Shown: positions 47,805 to 64,000 of the stretch, piece after piece
Numbering within the stretch: position 1 is the stretch's first letter
Layout of the letters: each line of letters starts with the position of its first letter
Origin: Lutjanus erythropterus
Lineage: Eukaryota; Chordata; Actinopteri; Lutjaniformes; Lutjanidae
NCBI GenBank assembly: GCA_020091685.1
Contig: CM034599.1
Coordinates: 26,225,922 to 26,289,921 of the forward strand
Direction of reading: 5' to 3'
Length of the DNA stretch: 64,000 bases
Made by a program: the position numbers and the translations under genes
Notes under the pieces: model-generated
The model's input: the letters and a program-made list of their open reading frames with translations, nothing else
Told to the model about the DNA's origin: nothing
Database searches by the model: none

Positions 47805-49992
47805 TGTGTGGTGCCTCGCCATGCTTTGATGAGAATGCAAAAAATATGGCAAAAAAACAAGACATTTCAATAGCCTGTCGCTTGTTCTTTGCTTTCACTA
47901 TAGGCGAATAATTAATAGCCTTCTCCTATTCTATTACTTTCTTTCAAGTATCCCACAGGCTGAAGGCAATTATCAGCCCTTTTACCTGCTTTTACATAAG
48001 AGGTAAATACCAAATTTAAAACCAAATAACAGAACAAACAAAGCTGCACCTGCTGAGCCAAACCACCCTCAATCCATTAGTCTTCATGTGTGTGAAAGCA
48101 TGTGTGAAGTATTTTCTGTTGAAGTCAAGGCTGGTCCAACTAATCATGGTTCACAAATGAGAGACAGGCCAAAAAGCATTTATTTTTGTAAAGTATAAAA
48201 GTTCCCAGAGGCCAACACTTCTCTGACCCTATCCAATCAGACCCAAACATACACAGAGAAACACACACACACACACACACTTACAGAAAATACAGCACCA
48301 AGGTCACATCTCTTTGTGTGATTTAGACCTTCATCCTTACTGTTTGGTATTCTTTTTCAGCTGTGCTCCTATATCTTCTGTGAGCAGTAAAGCTGTTTTT
48401 TCTGCAAGTGTAATAACTGTCCCGATCATTTCCAAACCTCCAGGAACTGTTGGCTCATTCCTGCAAGACAAACGGGCTGTTTCTAACTGTCGTACTTCAG
48501 GCTGCAGAGAGGAGGAGATCATATGATATTCATACACACAAACACACTGCCTTGGTGCTACTTCATTGCACACTCACTAACACACATTTAGATGCTGATG
48601 TTTTGCCAAATAAGACCTCGGGGTTATTCAGATTTCTGTTCCCCTGAAATGAGAACTATCAGACAGAAAATTCTTCCAGATTGAAAACACAGGCTCCACG
48701 TCTACGACATATGTTCAGAGCTGAACATTTGATTGCAACTTGTCTTTATTTAATGTCTGCAGTCGTGAGCATTTCTGAATTTTTTATATCAGTTTTCCTT
48801 CTTGTTTTCTACTTTTGCTGCACTGCAGGAGATTAATGCAAAAGGGCTGTGCGTTTTCTGTTTCAATTGCTGCAGGGCACTTGTGCGTATGTTAATACAT
48901 TTCCACATGCTATACATACTACATAGAATACAGCAGTCACATGGCAAGTTTTCCCAAGCTGTGTTTTCACAGGAAGGACTTAAAAGGACCTTGAATCTCA
49001 ATATCTTAACGCAATCCAACAGTCTCTGTAACCAGGCAACAGTGACAATGTAATTTCAATGCAACTGAGCTGCTTCATCTTGGACATAAACTGTATACTG
49101 TACATGCAAAAGTAGGTCTTTTGTTACTGTTGTCAATATTTTAACATGCTTTCACATTGAGGCCAATAAATACCCCCAATTAGAAGCCAAAAAATCGGAG
49201 GCTGTCTGTTCTCGTTGACTCATTAATGATTCATGAAACTTGTATTACCCTGCAAATGAAGCTGCAACAAAATCAGTGTGAACCAGGCTGTTAAAGAAGC
49301 AATCAGATGTTGATAAAATTCTGAAAAGCTCTATGATCACAAAACCCTCTTTTCAGTTGGAAACTGTTACTGAGGAAGTGAAGGGTTTATAGACTCTTTC
49401 GCATTAAGGAGACAAAGCCAACTGCAACTTATCAGCACCTCTCAAAACAACACATCACAGAGTGCTACACAATCATTAAAACAAGGCAAAGAAAACAATG
49501 GAGATGGGAGCAAAACAATACATCAGTATAAAAAAAAGACTTGCTCAGTGCATAACAACATCAAAGTATGATGTTAATTAAAAGAATACATGAAAATGTG
49601 AAAAGGAATAAGTGTGAGCATGTAAGGCTGAACAGTTTGTACAGATCTGGAAGTTTTAAAACTGCGTTCATTCCCTTTTTTGGTTCAAACTGACAACACA
49701 ACATCACTTATTTATACATCCAACAGACTAACATAAGCAGTAATTTGCAATCATGTTTCTTGCTATCCAATGAATGTTTAGTCCAGTGTTCACTCTCCTT
49801 TCATCTCTGTTACGGTCTTCAAAAACACCTGAGGTGGCAGATATGCTTTATCACCACAGTTGCTGCCTGATGCAGCTAAAAAAAGTTGATGAAGTCAAAT
49901 CAATCAAATAAACCGAAAGATGCTGAAGTGCATTGTCACCAATAGTCATGTTATCCATTATTGGTATGAAACATTATATTATTAGTGCAGTT
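47805..49992. other. Non-coding stretch with a short (AC)n tract
   Basis: An AC tract lies at 48260-48280. Open frames are at most about 80 codons and overlap on both strands. No gene or repeat is delimited. Confidence 0.55.
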
Positions 49993-50929
49993 TTAAAGGG
50001 GCAATGTGTAAAATATGGACACCTGTTGAAGGTAATTCTAAGCAATTAGCAGGTAGCATATCACCAGAATAACCAATAACCTCACCGTTCTCTTTACTGT
50101 AACCCATTTTAGCGTAGATAGTCTACTAGTTGCTGTGAGGGCAGTTAGCCCTGTAGCTAGTGGTCCCTAGTTGATGCGAGTCTGTCCGGACCTGCAGCCC
50201 TGAGCACTGGGAGAGCGTTTGTAAACACTGCGGGCAACAGAACCAGGCCAAACTTGACAACAGGGAATACAGTACCAAGGTGATTTACAGGAGCTCCGAC
50301 CTGGACTCTGACTCTGAGAGCGATGAGGACAGCAAGTGGGGACAGGAAAGGCTTGAAGTGGAGAGGAGCAATAGGGAGGTCGAGCATCAGAGAGGCAGCG
50401 GGGAGCCAGAATATTTTTGCATAAAGAATTTATTTCAACCAAACAAGAGTTGGAGATTTCTGAACAGTGGAAAGACAACCCAGCTGCTTGTGTTGAGTGT
50501 TATTTTGTTTCTGTAGAGTTTGAAATGTGTTTTATTCACAAGCACATCTTATTTTGATAAAACAGAGAGCTTTGAATTCAGAAGGTGTACAGTTTATTAT
50601 GAACAATAGGTATAAAATATTTCCTCACTTGACAATTGTAAGTTTATTTTGTTTATTTATTAGACTACAAAAGCTAAGAGAGCTTGTGAAAGTAGCAAAC
50701 TCACTGCTTGCATGCATCTCCCAGGTGATACTACAAGCGGATCGGATTATTGCCTCTTTAGTCATAAAGTGGAACTACTTGACAGGACGAGCCAGGTGCG
50801 AGCTGGTTAGCATGCAAAGTTCAGTAGATGTCTCAGCAACAGAACAGACATTTTTGACATAATGTCCTTACTGTTACAGCTTTACATACTTAAAAAATTC
50901 TGGCCATATCTTACATATTGCACCTTTAA
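49993..50929 (+). mobile_element. TTAA-bounded non-autonomous DNA element with terminal inverted repeats
   Basis: The element starts TTAAAGGGGCAATGTGTAAA and continues AATATGG. The minus strand from its other end starts TTAAAGGTGCAATATGTAAG and continues ATATGG, so the first 26 bases of each end match except at three positions. Both ends carry TTAA. About 937 bp long with no transposase: the only frames (78 and 111 codons) are unrecognised. A diverged full-length relative is at 2240-2990 and an inverted terminus at 13200-13281. TTAA boundaries recall piggyBac-type insertion, but the terminal sequence does not start with the usual CCC, so the superfamily is open. Confidence 0.7.
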
Positions 50930-51281
50930 GTGGTGCACTTGGCCAAGACAGTTTTTGAGTTTTTATTAGGCTACTATTTGCTTGTTTGTCTAGTTATTTG
51001 TGGAAGTATTTAGTTTATTACTTAAGTCATGTTAGTTTGCACTGTGACACAATATAAAAGAAGAGAAATGTCTTTTCTTGGCCTCTGTAAATACTGGCAG
51101 GTTCACTGGCAGACAGATGTAAACCTATAGCATTTACTTGGTGTTGAATTGTAGTGGTAGGTGCACGTTTATGTAAACACACATACACTCACATGCACGC
51201 AAGTTTAACATGCATAAAAAGAAATGCATTCTAAGCTTTCTGCTGAATTGGTCAGCAAATCATATGTCATCATTTACATGC

Positions 51282-51283
<2 letters not shown>
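50930..51283. other. Non-coding stretch, no gene seen
   Basis: Host sequence between the inverted-repeat element and the microsatellite pair. Nothing recognised. Confidence 0.6.

Positions 51284-51349
<66 letters not shown>
51284..51349. repeat. (TG)n microsatellite
   Basis: 66 bp of perfect TG. Confidence 0.97.
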
Positions 51350-51350
<1 letters not shown>

Positions 51351-51422
51351 ATAAGGGCAGATGCTGCATCTGAATACATACTGTATTTAATGTATCACAG
51401 CATGTGTGGGTGCTCTGTGGTA

Positions 51423-51424
<2 letters not shown>

Positions 51425-51473
<49 letters not shown>
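51425..51473. repeat. (TG)n microsatellite
   Basis: 49 bp of perfect TG, 75 bp after the previous tract and in the same orientation. Confidence 0.97.
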
Positions 51474-51474
<1 letters not shown>

Positions 51475-51956
51475 TAAGTGTCAGGTCTTCTTCCTTCTGG
51501 CATCTTCTGAACTGTGTGAAGGTCAGCCAGGCCTGAGAGACATGACACAGATACAGTGCATGGAGGCTAAAGCAGGAGATGGCCTGACTCTCTCACTACT
51601 CAGCTGTGGTTGGCCATCCATCTGTGGATTTTAGTTCAGCAAGAGGGGGCGGAGGAAGAGGAGCCAAATGAAGATGAAGAGGAGGACAATTTGACAAAAG
51701 AGGCCTGAAGTAGCGGAGGTGGATGTGAATAGAGAAGAAGCAAAAGTAATAATCAGCATGATATATCAGAAGTCTCTGACGCTCAATTCATAAAAAATAA
51801 GTTTCCGAATCAAATTATGTTGAGAAAAAAAAACTTCTTTAATTAATGCAAACATACAGAGCATGTAAGTCATGTGACTTGGGCACTCTTTTGTGTGTTT
51901 CATATTAAAGTTTATTATATCCCTATACTAATCTGCTGATACTGACCACACTCTTA
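51474..51956. other. Non-coding stretch, purine-rich in part
   Basis: The stretch 51635-51740 is rich in GAGGA/GAAGA. No gene or repeat is delimited. Confidence 0.55.
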
Positions 51957-52680
51957 GCAGTTGTTTGACACACTGGTACATTGGTCCAGTTAGTTTTGGT
52001 TTCACATTGCAATTATCCAAGCGGACTAAAGAACTTTACATGTCATACCTATGTCCTGTCATCATCACCTACATGGGTTCGTCTCTCTATATTTGACATT
52101 GACTGGTTTGTAGACGTGCATGCATCTGACTTCAGCGCGTTTACAATTTGGCAGGAAGCCTGACTAAAGTTGCCGTGTATGGAGTGAGATGAATGATTAG
52201 ATTTACATCGTAGTCACCATAATATTATCATTATGTTACAACTATCAGCAGTACCAAAGTAAAACAACAACTGAAAAGTATTTGCATATTTACGAGTTTT
52301 TCCCAGTTGACTTTTTATAAAGTCATTAGACCAGATCTCAGTTAATCCCTTGATCGCCTCCTGTCCCCATGTGCTCCCGTAGTTCATTTTGTTTTGGTGC
52401 GTTGTTTTTCCTGCTTCCAGCTCTGATGATATCCTGTCATAATTTCCTGTAAGTGGTCCAAAAGTCTGAACCATCCAAAAAATGTTTTAATGCTAAAAAC
52501 AAACCAAACCATGGTTCGGTTTGATCCAGACCAAAACCACCTCTTTTCTCTGGATCAAAGTTGAGCTATTTGGTCTGGGCCATGGTCCGAGGAACGTTCA
52601 AAACACCCGGAATTTTGGTCTGGATCAAACTGAAAAGTCAGAAAGTCTGGACCAAATGAGATAGGTGTGAAAACGCCCTT
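51957..52680 (+). mobile_element. MITE-like element rich in GGTCC/GGACC motifs
   Basis: The left end (about 51957-51990, ending ACATTGGTCC) and right end (minus strand AAGGGCGTTTTCACACC, then CATTTGGTCC) are imperfect inverted repeats of about 30 bp. Near the right end are TGGTTCGGTTTGATCC, GGTCTGGGCCATGGTCCGAGG and TGGTCTGGATCAAAC, a pattern I recognise from an abundant fish non-autonomous DNA element. About 720 bp, non-coding. An 86-codon minus frame inside is incidental. Confidence 0.6.
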
Positions 52681-55600
52681 AGTCACTTAACACTAATCAT
52701 AAGCTTAATAAAGAATCATAATCATGTTCCAACCATGCTTTTATCATGAAGAAATGTATTAGTAACAGAGTGGAAAGAGAGAAGGAAAAATCAGGTTTTC
52801 ATAGAGGTAAAAGAAGACAAACAAAGAAGCAGTGGGGGAAGAAATAAAATTTTAGACACCCAGACCAAATGTCAAAAGTCCTGACACTGAGCCACAGCCA
52901 GATATTGACATTTCTGACTGACTGAAGTGTTAATCATTGACTGTACAAGGACATATGCCACCCCAAGGCCTGCAAGACACATAAATCAATAGCAGTGCTC
53001 AAATACTGATAGAGAATCAGTTTAACTCTGCAATTCAAAAGTTTTCTTTATGAACTGCATTACTTTCCAAAAAATAATATGACTGACTAGAGGAGAGAGA
53101 CGGGACACAGAAGGACAAACTGAAAAATAAAGTGAAAAAGTCAAAATTAAAGACCAACAAACTGACAGACCAAAGGAGAAATCCAAATATGAAGTTAGAC
53201 AATGTCCTGACAGGCTGTCTATGACGCCGCTCAGATCAACTGCTGTCCAGCTCATCTCAGACCTCCAAATCATCCAGCTGGATGCTCTGCTGACTCTACT
53301 ATGATTTGCTGACAAGTGATTTCTCTCTGTCAAATCAGACAGTCTAATTAAATGATTTTCTGACTCCTCGTGCCTATAGACCACGTAATTCACTCAACCT
53401 CAGTGTTCAGAGTCCCCACTACACCTTCGCTGTTTATTGTCTTACATGACTAAAGGTTCAGAAGTGCTGACACATCTATAGCAACATATCTCCTCTGTCA
53501 CTGTAGCTGTAGATTCTCATTTTTGTAATCCAAGATAAAAAAAAACTGGACAAGCGTATTTGTCTTACATAGCCAGACAGCTACAGTCGATTGTCAAACT
53601 AAACTAAGAATGGCAGTGACATAGAAGATACTTTCTTAGTGTCAGACAGAAATGGCAGGAGAGGGATTTGATTTTCCCTAACCAATCACGAGAGGCCGAC
53701 ACATCCACCCGAATCTATCGCCAGTTTAAGTCAACTCATACTCTTAGTGGTACTTTAAATCCAATTAGAACACCCACAATATCACTGTCAACCTTGTCTG
53801 TATCTGTCAACCTTGGTATAACTCTATGGTTCCAGTGCATAGCTTGGAAATGGCAGTGGTCCAACCTGTGGCACCGATTGGCTGATCATTAATCCCCCAT
53901 GGTGCTCATTGGATTGATTGGTTTTTCAACCAAGAAAACATTGTTTCATGTCATGGTGCCAGACAAATTAGTCAACTCGGTGGAGTGGGTGGTACATAAA
54001 GGCCACCAAAATATTTAAATCAGACTGCTTTGTTTAAAAAGTAAAAGCACTGTCACCCCTCAAGTAATAGCTAGATATCTGTTATTTTCTTTTACTAGAA
54101 TAGTTCACACTGTTCTGTGTGTGGTAGTTGCTGTTTATTATAAAATGAAAATATTGGTTTGTTTTCTTTTGTGTTATTTTTCTTACTTAAACTTAACAAA
54201 ACTGGCTGAGTTGCCAAAGTACTGCATTATATCACAGTGACATATTAATTTCAGTATGAAAATGAAATCACAGAATATCCCACTCCTATTTGACATCTTC
54301 TATTTGGCTTTGACATTTTGGGGCTTTGAAGATTCAGTGAAAATTACCTGCGAATATCTGAAGCTTCCTCAAACTTTCAGTCATATACTTTGCTATTATT
54401 GTAATTATGAGTCTAATGAGAGACTCAGACAGACAGGGAGACATCGGCCACTCTCTATTCCATCCCCGTCTCCAAAGTAAAACTGAAGAGTGAGCGAGTG
54501 TCGAGCAATTGATGGTATAAAGGGAGAGTTGAGCCCACATTTGTGACAGCCCCACACTCGCAAGTCTGCATTTGTGCACGTAAAGCAGATATGCTCCTTC
54601 ATAAAGCCGTTTTTCTGCAACCAGATGCTATTCTGCACGCTTGTATCACGTGCACAAACCTGGTTTTTATGTGTGCAGATTTTGAGACAAATGAAACATC
54701 ATAGACAAACTCTGTTTCTCAATCTTGGGGGCTGTGTCCACCAAAGCGTGTTTCCCGCAGCTGGCGTATTTTTGGATTGCTTCCAATTTGAACGCTGTGC
54801 ATTTGCTTTCTGCTACAAATGGCCGTAGTGCAATCTATAGTATGAGCATCTATTCAGCACTTATGGGACAGGGCCGGTGTTGATGGGGATTTTTATGCAT
54901 GTTCCAATATATTTTGCTACATTTTAGAGCATTTATTTATTGTGTTTTTAAGTTGCTGTGTTAATGGTTTTAATCAGAAATTTTATTGGATTGTGTTTTT
55001 ATTGTTTTAGCATTATTATTTTTGCATGCAGTGTTGTTTTTACCTATTGGCCCTGAAAGCAACGGACACTGACCAAACTCCTGGCAGCAATCAGCAGATG
55101 AGCAACAGGTGCAATACGCAGGACGAGAAGAGAAGAAATACAGAAGCACACCGCAAGCAAGCAGTCGGAGCGACCACACAGAGCCAGCCAAGACGGCAGT
55201 GACAGTCACAGCCTAGACGACGAAGACACCAGAGCTTGACCAGGTAAAAGTTGTGCTTTGGGGCTGTTGTGTCTCCACACTACTGTCTTTGGTTTGTCTA
55301 CTTCCCTACGACAACCAGAGCAGCAAAGGAGGTGCTGTAGGAAGAGGAAGGCTGGGAGCTGCCATTGAACAGGGAAGAGTTAGTGTTTAGGATGCTGCAG
55401 CCATTGGCGTCTCGCGTGGGCAACTGGCTCAACAGGAAAGCAACAACAAAGGACTGGCAGAGGGGTACCTTAAGGACTTAATGGACCTTTGTTAGGCATC
55501 AACTGTGTTTTTTAACCATCGTGATTTTATTGTAATAAATTTGCTAACATTTACTCTTGTCTTGTTTTTAACCCTATTCACCCCTGATTTTAAAAGGGGC

Positions 55601-55749
55601 TGTAGACCTCTTAGAGTCCTAGGGCTCTGAAAATCCATAGGTGGTGTTGTTGGTCTTTTAAATTATTCTTAATTCATATTTATATCTTACTGGTATTTTA
55701 AAAGGTCGATTCATAGATTTAAATTGGCTCCACGCCACACATCTCTTTT
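52681..55749. other. Non-coding stretch, includes DNA upstream of the gag remnant
   Basis: Open frames (up to 123 codons, 53022-53393 minus) are unrecognised. The part from about 55030 is more GC-rich and may be the 5' leader or LTR of the gag-bearing element: a TGTAATAAA-like signal lies near 55532, and a possible splice donor CCAGGTAAAAG near 55240. I could not find paired LTRs or a primer-binding site. Confidence 0.45.
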
Positions 55750-56601
55750 TTGCTTTTCTTTTATTGTGTAAACATGATGATGCCTGTATTTCCTGGTGCA
55801 CCGCATCTGCCAAAGTTTGGGGGTCCTGAGTATGAACTGAAATATGAGGAATGGAAAGAACAGTTACAGGGAATTGTGCAATATGCTGGGTTAACAGAAC
55901 CACACAAAGTGGGTATTCTAATGGGGGCTTTAACAGGGGTAGCCAAGAGACAAATTAATGTTTTATCCGAGGAAGAACATTACACTGCAGCCAAAATCTT
56001 TGCTGACCTTGATAAACTGTACAAAGAGCGGCCACCAGTGTCAGTGATCAGAACACAGTTTTATGGATGTCGACAGAAACCTGATGAATCTGTAGAGTCT
56101 TCTGTTCTCAGATTAAGAGAGATGAATAGCAGGCTGCAGCAACATGACCCAGAGGAAGCCCCCACCAATACCCACCTGAAAGAACAGTTCCTGCTCGGCC
56201 TGGAGGAGGGACCTCTAACCCAAGCACTGAGAAGATATGCCCGTCAGCACCCGGAAGGAACCTTTTACGACCTTCAGCAAGAGACTCTACTCCTAGAGGA
56301 GAACTGATGTGGACACTGATGCTCTGAGGTAACCTGCACAGCAGTGGGGGGGTCAACTAATCTGCGCTCTCCCTCACAGAAGGCTGACTGGAAAGCTGAA
56401 TTAAAACAAGAAATCATGTCTGAATTGAACGACCAGCTAAAGGACTGGACACAGGAACTCCTTCAAGAGCTCAAGCCAGGGGGTTCACACCACCAAACAG
56501 GCCGTGGCATGAGCCAGGCTACAGATGAGAATCGTCAGCCACCTCCAACATGTGGTCAGTGGATGGTAAAAAAAATTAAAGCTATTCGTTTTAGAGTATA
56601 A
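55750..56601 (+). pseudogene. Broken gag of a Ty3/gypsy-type LTR retrotransposon
   Basis: The first open part (185 codons to 56304) has the layout of a Ty3/gypsy-like capsid. A start like PHLPKFGGPEYELKYEEWKE is followed by a helical region with NVLSEEEHYTAAKIFADLDK and a second half with VESSVLRLREMNSRLQQ and KEQFLLGLEEG. These helices would build the particle shell in an active element. In the same frame come TGA stops at 56305 and 56317, then 85 open codons from 56344 with a charged coiled region. Peptide-like sequence just after the first stop in another frame suggests a frameshift. The expected C-terminal CCHC zinc knuckle is missing, and no protease or reverse transcriptase follows. The upstream start is uncertain, with clustered Met codons at 55774-55782. 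A domesticated gag gene is unlikely given the stops. Confidence 0.75.
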
Positions 56602-62012
<5,411 letters not shown>

Positions 62013-62125
62013 CTTTGTGTCGACGGTTTTTGTGAAGGAGTGAAGCAGGACTTTAAGTTTCATTCTCAAGAGTGTTCACTTAACTAAATTTATACAGCAT
62101 AAGCAAACTTGCTCTTCAGCTGAAG

Positions 62126-62128
<3 letters not shown>

Positions 62129-62170
<42 letters not shown>
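62129..62170. repeat. (AC)n microsatellite
   Basis: 42 bp of perfect AC, complementary to the preceding TG tract. Confidence 0.97.
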
Positions 62171-62172
<2 letters not shown>

Positions 62173-62474
62173 ACTATCACACAGAGATGCAAACACATCA
62201 ACACAAGCGCACAAATTATTACACACAGCCAGGTGTTGCTGCCACTTCATTAGTGCTGAGAAACGTAAAGAGCCCAGAAATAAGAACATATTTCCCCTCT
62301 CTGGGTGATGAGGAGGGTGGTGGGAGAGGTGAGAGGGTGTCATACAGTGGGGGACAGACGGAAACAGAAACCTGAAGGGGTGAAAATGAGGTGCTGAGAT
62401 CAAGTGTAGCCGTGCTTGTTAATTGTAAAGTACAGTAAAACTTGATATCTAAAGGCACATATTTCAGTCAGTGA
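62171..62474. other. Non-coding stretch, no gene seen
   Basis: Host sequence between the microsatellite and the truncated L1 tail. Nothing recognised. Confidence 0.55.
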
Positions 62475-62881
62475 GTGGCACTGAATATGTTTAAAGGCAT
62501 AAACTTATGTTACAAGTATAATATTCACCAGGGTACACTGCGTCACTGTTTGTGGACATGTGAGGAGACCCAAAAATTTTGGAGTTTCTCTCAAATGGCA
62601 TCTTCCCCAATACCTTGATGTCCTAAGATCTGCATTTTAGGCATTTACCCAGACAGCTGCTCTCTATCTAGCAGAGAAAGAAAAGTGATTGACCTTTGTC
62701 TACTACAAGCCAGATGTTCTATCATATCATGCTGGAAAAGTGTTAGCTGCTCATCTCCTGGCCAATGGTTCACAAACTTTAGATCAAGTTTGGTTCTCAA
62801 GAAAGTAAAGCAGTTAGAAGTCAGAAGGAAACGTTCTGAGTTTAATAAAATTTGTTTTTGGAATTTGTAAAAAAAAAAAAA
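62475..62881 (+). pseudogene. 3' end of a second L1-family ORF2, 5'-truncated and decayed
   Basis: The plus frame from 62475 to TAA at 62868 encodes the C-terminal end of an L1-type ORF2. INLCYKYNIHQGTLRHCLWTC followed by KFW parallels residues 1121-1149 of the intact ORF2 in this window (LCNKC...GTYIH...WEC...KFW). The later stretch LLQARCSIISCWKS...GQWF parallels LLLARRCILKRWIS...QWL. The second knuckle cysteine is Tyr, and an in-frame TGA interrupts at 62616-62618. A 13-A run begins at the stop codon (62869-62881), and the element may end there or in the AT-rich DNA to about 62965. Endonuclease and reverse transcriptase are absent. It is a dead, 5'-truncated insertion of a different subfamily, opposite in orientation to the intact L1. 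Confidence 0.78.
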
Positions 62882-64000
62882 TGGTGATATTGAAGATATT
62901 GTTTGTATATTGTGATGGATGTTCAATGTATAAATGTATAAAAGAAATAAATGTATGTTTTTTTCTTTTTAAAAGTACTGCATTACTTCCAAACAATACA
63001 TCTGCATTCATGGAAAAGCTACTTAACACGCACAGGAAAGTAAATGCCAGTTTACCAGGAGATGCAACAATGGTGGTTGCATGCATCTCACACACACAAC
63101 AACAACCCAGCATTCAGTTTTCAGACAACTCAGAAAGACTTCAGAGACCAGCAGCTCAACAGGTGGCTGAACCTGTTTCAGAAAAAGCAGCACTCTTGAG
63201 AGACATGTTGAACTGGGGAGATGAATGGAGAGCTTTATTTTATTAAACTCCCATTAGAGTTTATGACTGGTGGATCTTTTCACAGTCAGCGCAGCATCAT
63301 AAGCTGCATATAGGAAAAAAAAAATCTTAACTTTAATGCCTTGTGACACAGAACTGGTTTAGTAGAGGGATTTGATTCCATCTGCACTACCAGTATATCT
63401 GTCTTCAATCATGAGGGGATCACATCCTGCCATGAACAGCAAAGCAATCATTTGTTTGTGTCTCGATAAATCCAGATTTAGTGTGAGTTTTCTAATAAAA
63501 TATTCCATTTAAGGGTGGAGATGCAATGACTGAAAGTGAGGTTAAAAATACCAACTTCATTATCTTTACTGTGATGCTGATTATTAAATTGTGTTGGTTT
63601 TGTCCAATTAAATGTAAGTCAAAGATGTCCAAAACAAATCTTACAATGCAGTAGGCCAACATCCACTTTGGTAAAAATATATGACATGGATTTCTTCAAC
63701 TTTTACAGAAGTTACACAGAAACCTAATGGTCTATTTCTATTGTCCATTAGTACACAAGTACAAGTACTTACACTTTTGCACAAAGACACCATCGTCATG
63801 TTTGATCAGTAAAAAACAATTGCAGTATTTCTTCTTCTTTTTTTGCTGCAGTTAAACAGCATTGTCTGCTATAAATAAGCTGCTTAGCATCCAGCTGTTA
63901 TAAAGGAAAGAATTCAGTAAAGCTAATTATTTTTGTTTTTCTCAAGCATTCTGAACTCATAAGCCCTTTTTGTGTGGCTAATGTAATCCAAGAAACGGAA
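62882..64000. other. Non-coding stretch, no gene seen
   Basis: A plus-strand frame runs to 63246 but its start lies in the AT-rich tail of the L1 remnant. The later part (about 63000-63240) is unrecognised. The rest is AT-rich with short frames. Confidence 0.5.

Noticed and set aside
49993..50929. Assignment to the piggyBac superfamily
   Set aside because: TTAA ends fit, but the terminal sequence lacks the usual start and no transposase is present, so the superfamily is left open.
55030..55749. LTR of the gag-bearing element
   Set aside because: I could not find a matching second copy downstream, TG...CA ends with a duplication, or a convincing primer-binding site.
55750..56307. Domesticated gag-derived host gene
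   Set aside because: Two close in-frame stops, a probable frameshift, a missing zinc knuckle and no gene structure argue for a decayed retroelement.

Overview
The window looks like intergenic or intronic DNA of a teleost fish, probably a percomorph. The evidence is the AT-rich background, the very frequent (TG)n/(CA)n microsatellites, and several decayed repeats that resemble families I recognise from spiny-rayed fish genomes. I found no exon of a host protein-coding gene that I can support, no tRNA or rRNA gene, no CRISPR array and no bacterial-style operon. The only convincing coding sequences belong to retroelements. The centrepiece is a full-length, apparently intact L1-type LINE on the minus strand (about 22792-28756). 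It has a 110-nt 5' UTR carrying a perfect CRE palindrome and a perfect POU octamer. ORF1 is an RNA-binding coiled-coil protein (27792-28646). A 783-bp spacer follows, then ORF2 (23166-27008) with endonuclease, reverse transcriptase and a C-terminal zinc knuckle, all with the expected catalytic residues. The 3' UTR has a G-quadruplex-like tract, an AATAAA signal and a poly(A) tail. A perfect 15-bp target-site duplication flanks the element, and the reconstructed empty site is a classical TTTT/AA endonuclease target. The copy therefore looks young and possibly mobile. Layout by region: 1-22 kb is non-coding DNA with decayed DNA-transposon and other repeat copies (2.2, 7.9, 8.4, 10, 13.2, 15.1, 15.5, 19.1, 21 and 22.2 kb). 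22.8-28.8 kb is the L1. 29-54 kb is more non-coding DNA, with microsatellite clusters at 30.5-32 and 51.3-51.5 kb, further repeat copies (29.6, 32.2, 40.3, 43.5, 46.1 and 47.5 kb), a TTAA-bounded element with terminal inverted repeats at 50 kb, a second inverted-repeat element at 52 kb, and a few regulatory-looking stretches (36.8, 37.3 and 41.3 kb). 55.7-56.6 kb holds a broken Ty3/gypsy-type gag with no detectable pol. 62.5-62.9 kb holds the 3' end of a second, 5'-truncated L1-family ORF2 on the plus strand. The two L1 ORFs would work together: ORF1p coats the transcript as a chaperone, and ORF2p nicks the target and reverse-transcribes the RNA at the nick. Everything else is passive repeat, or regulation that sequence alone cannot prove.
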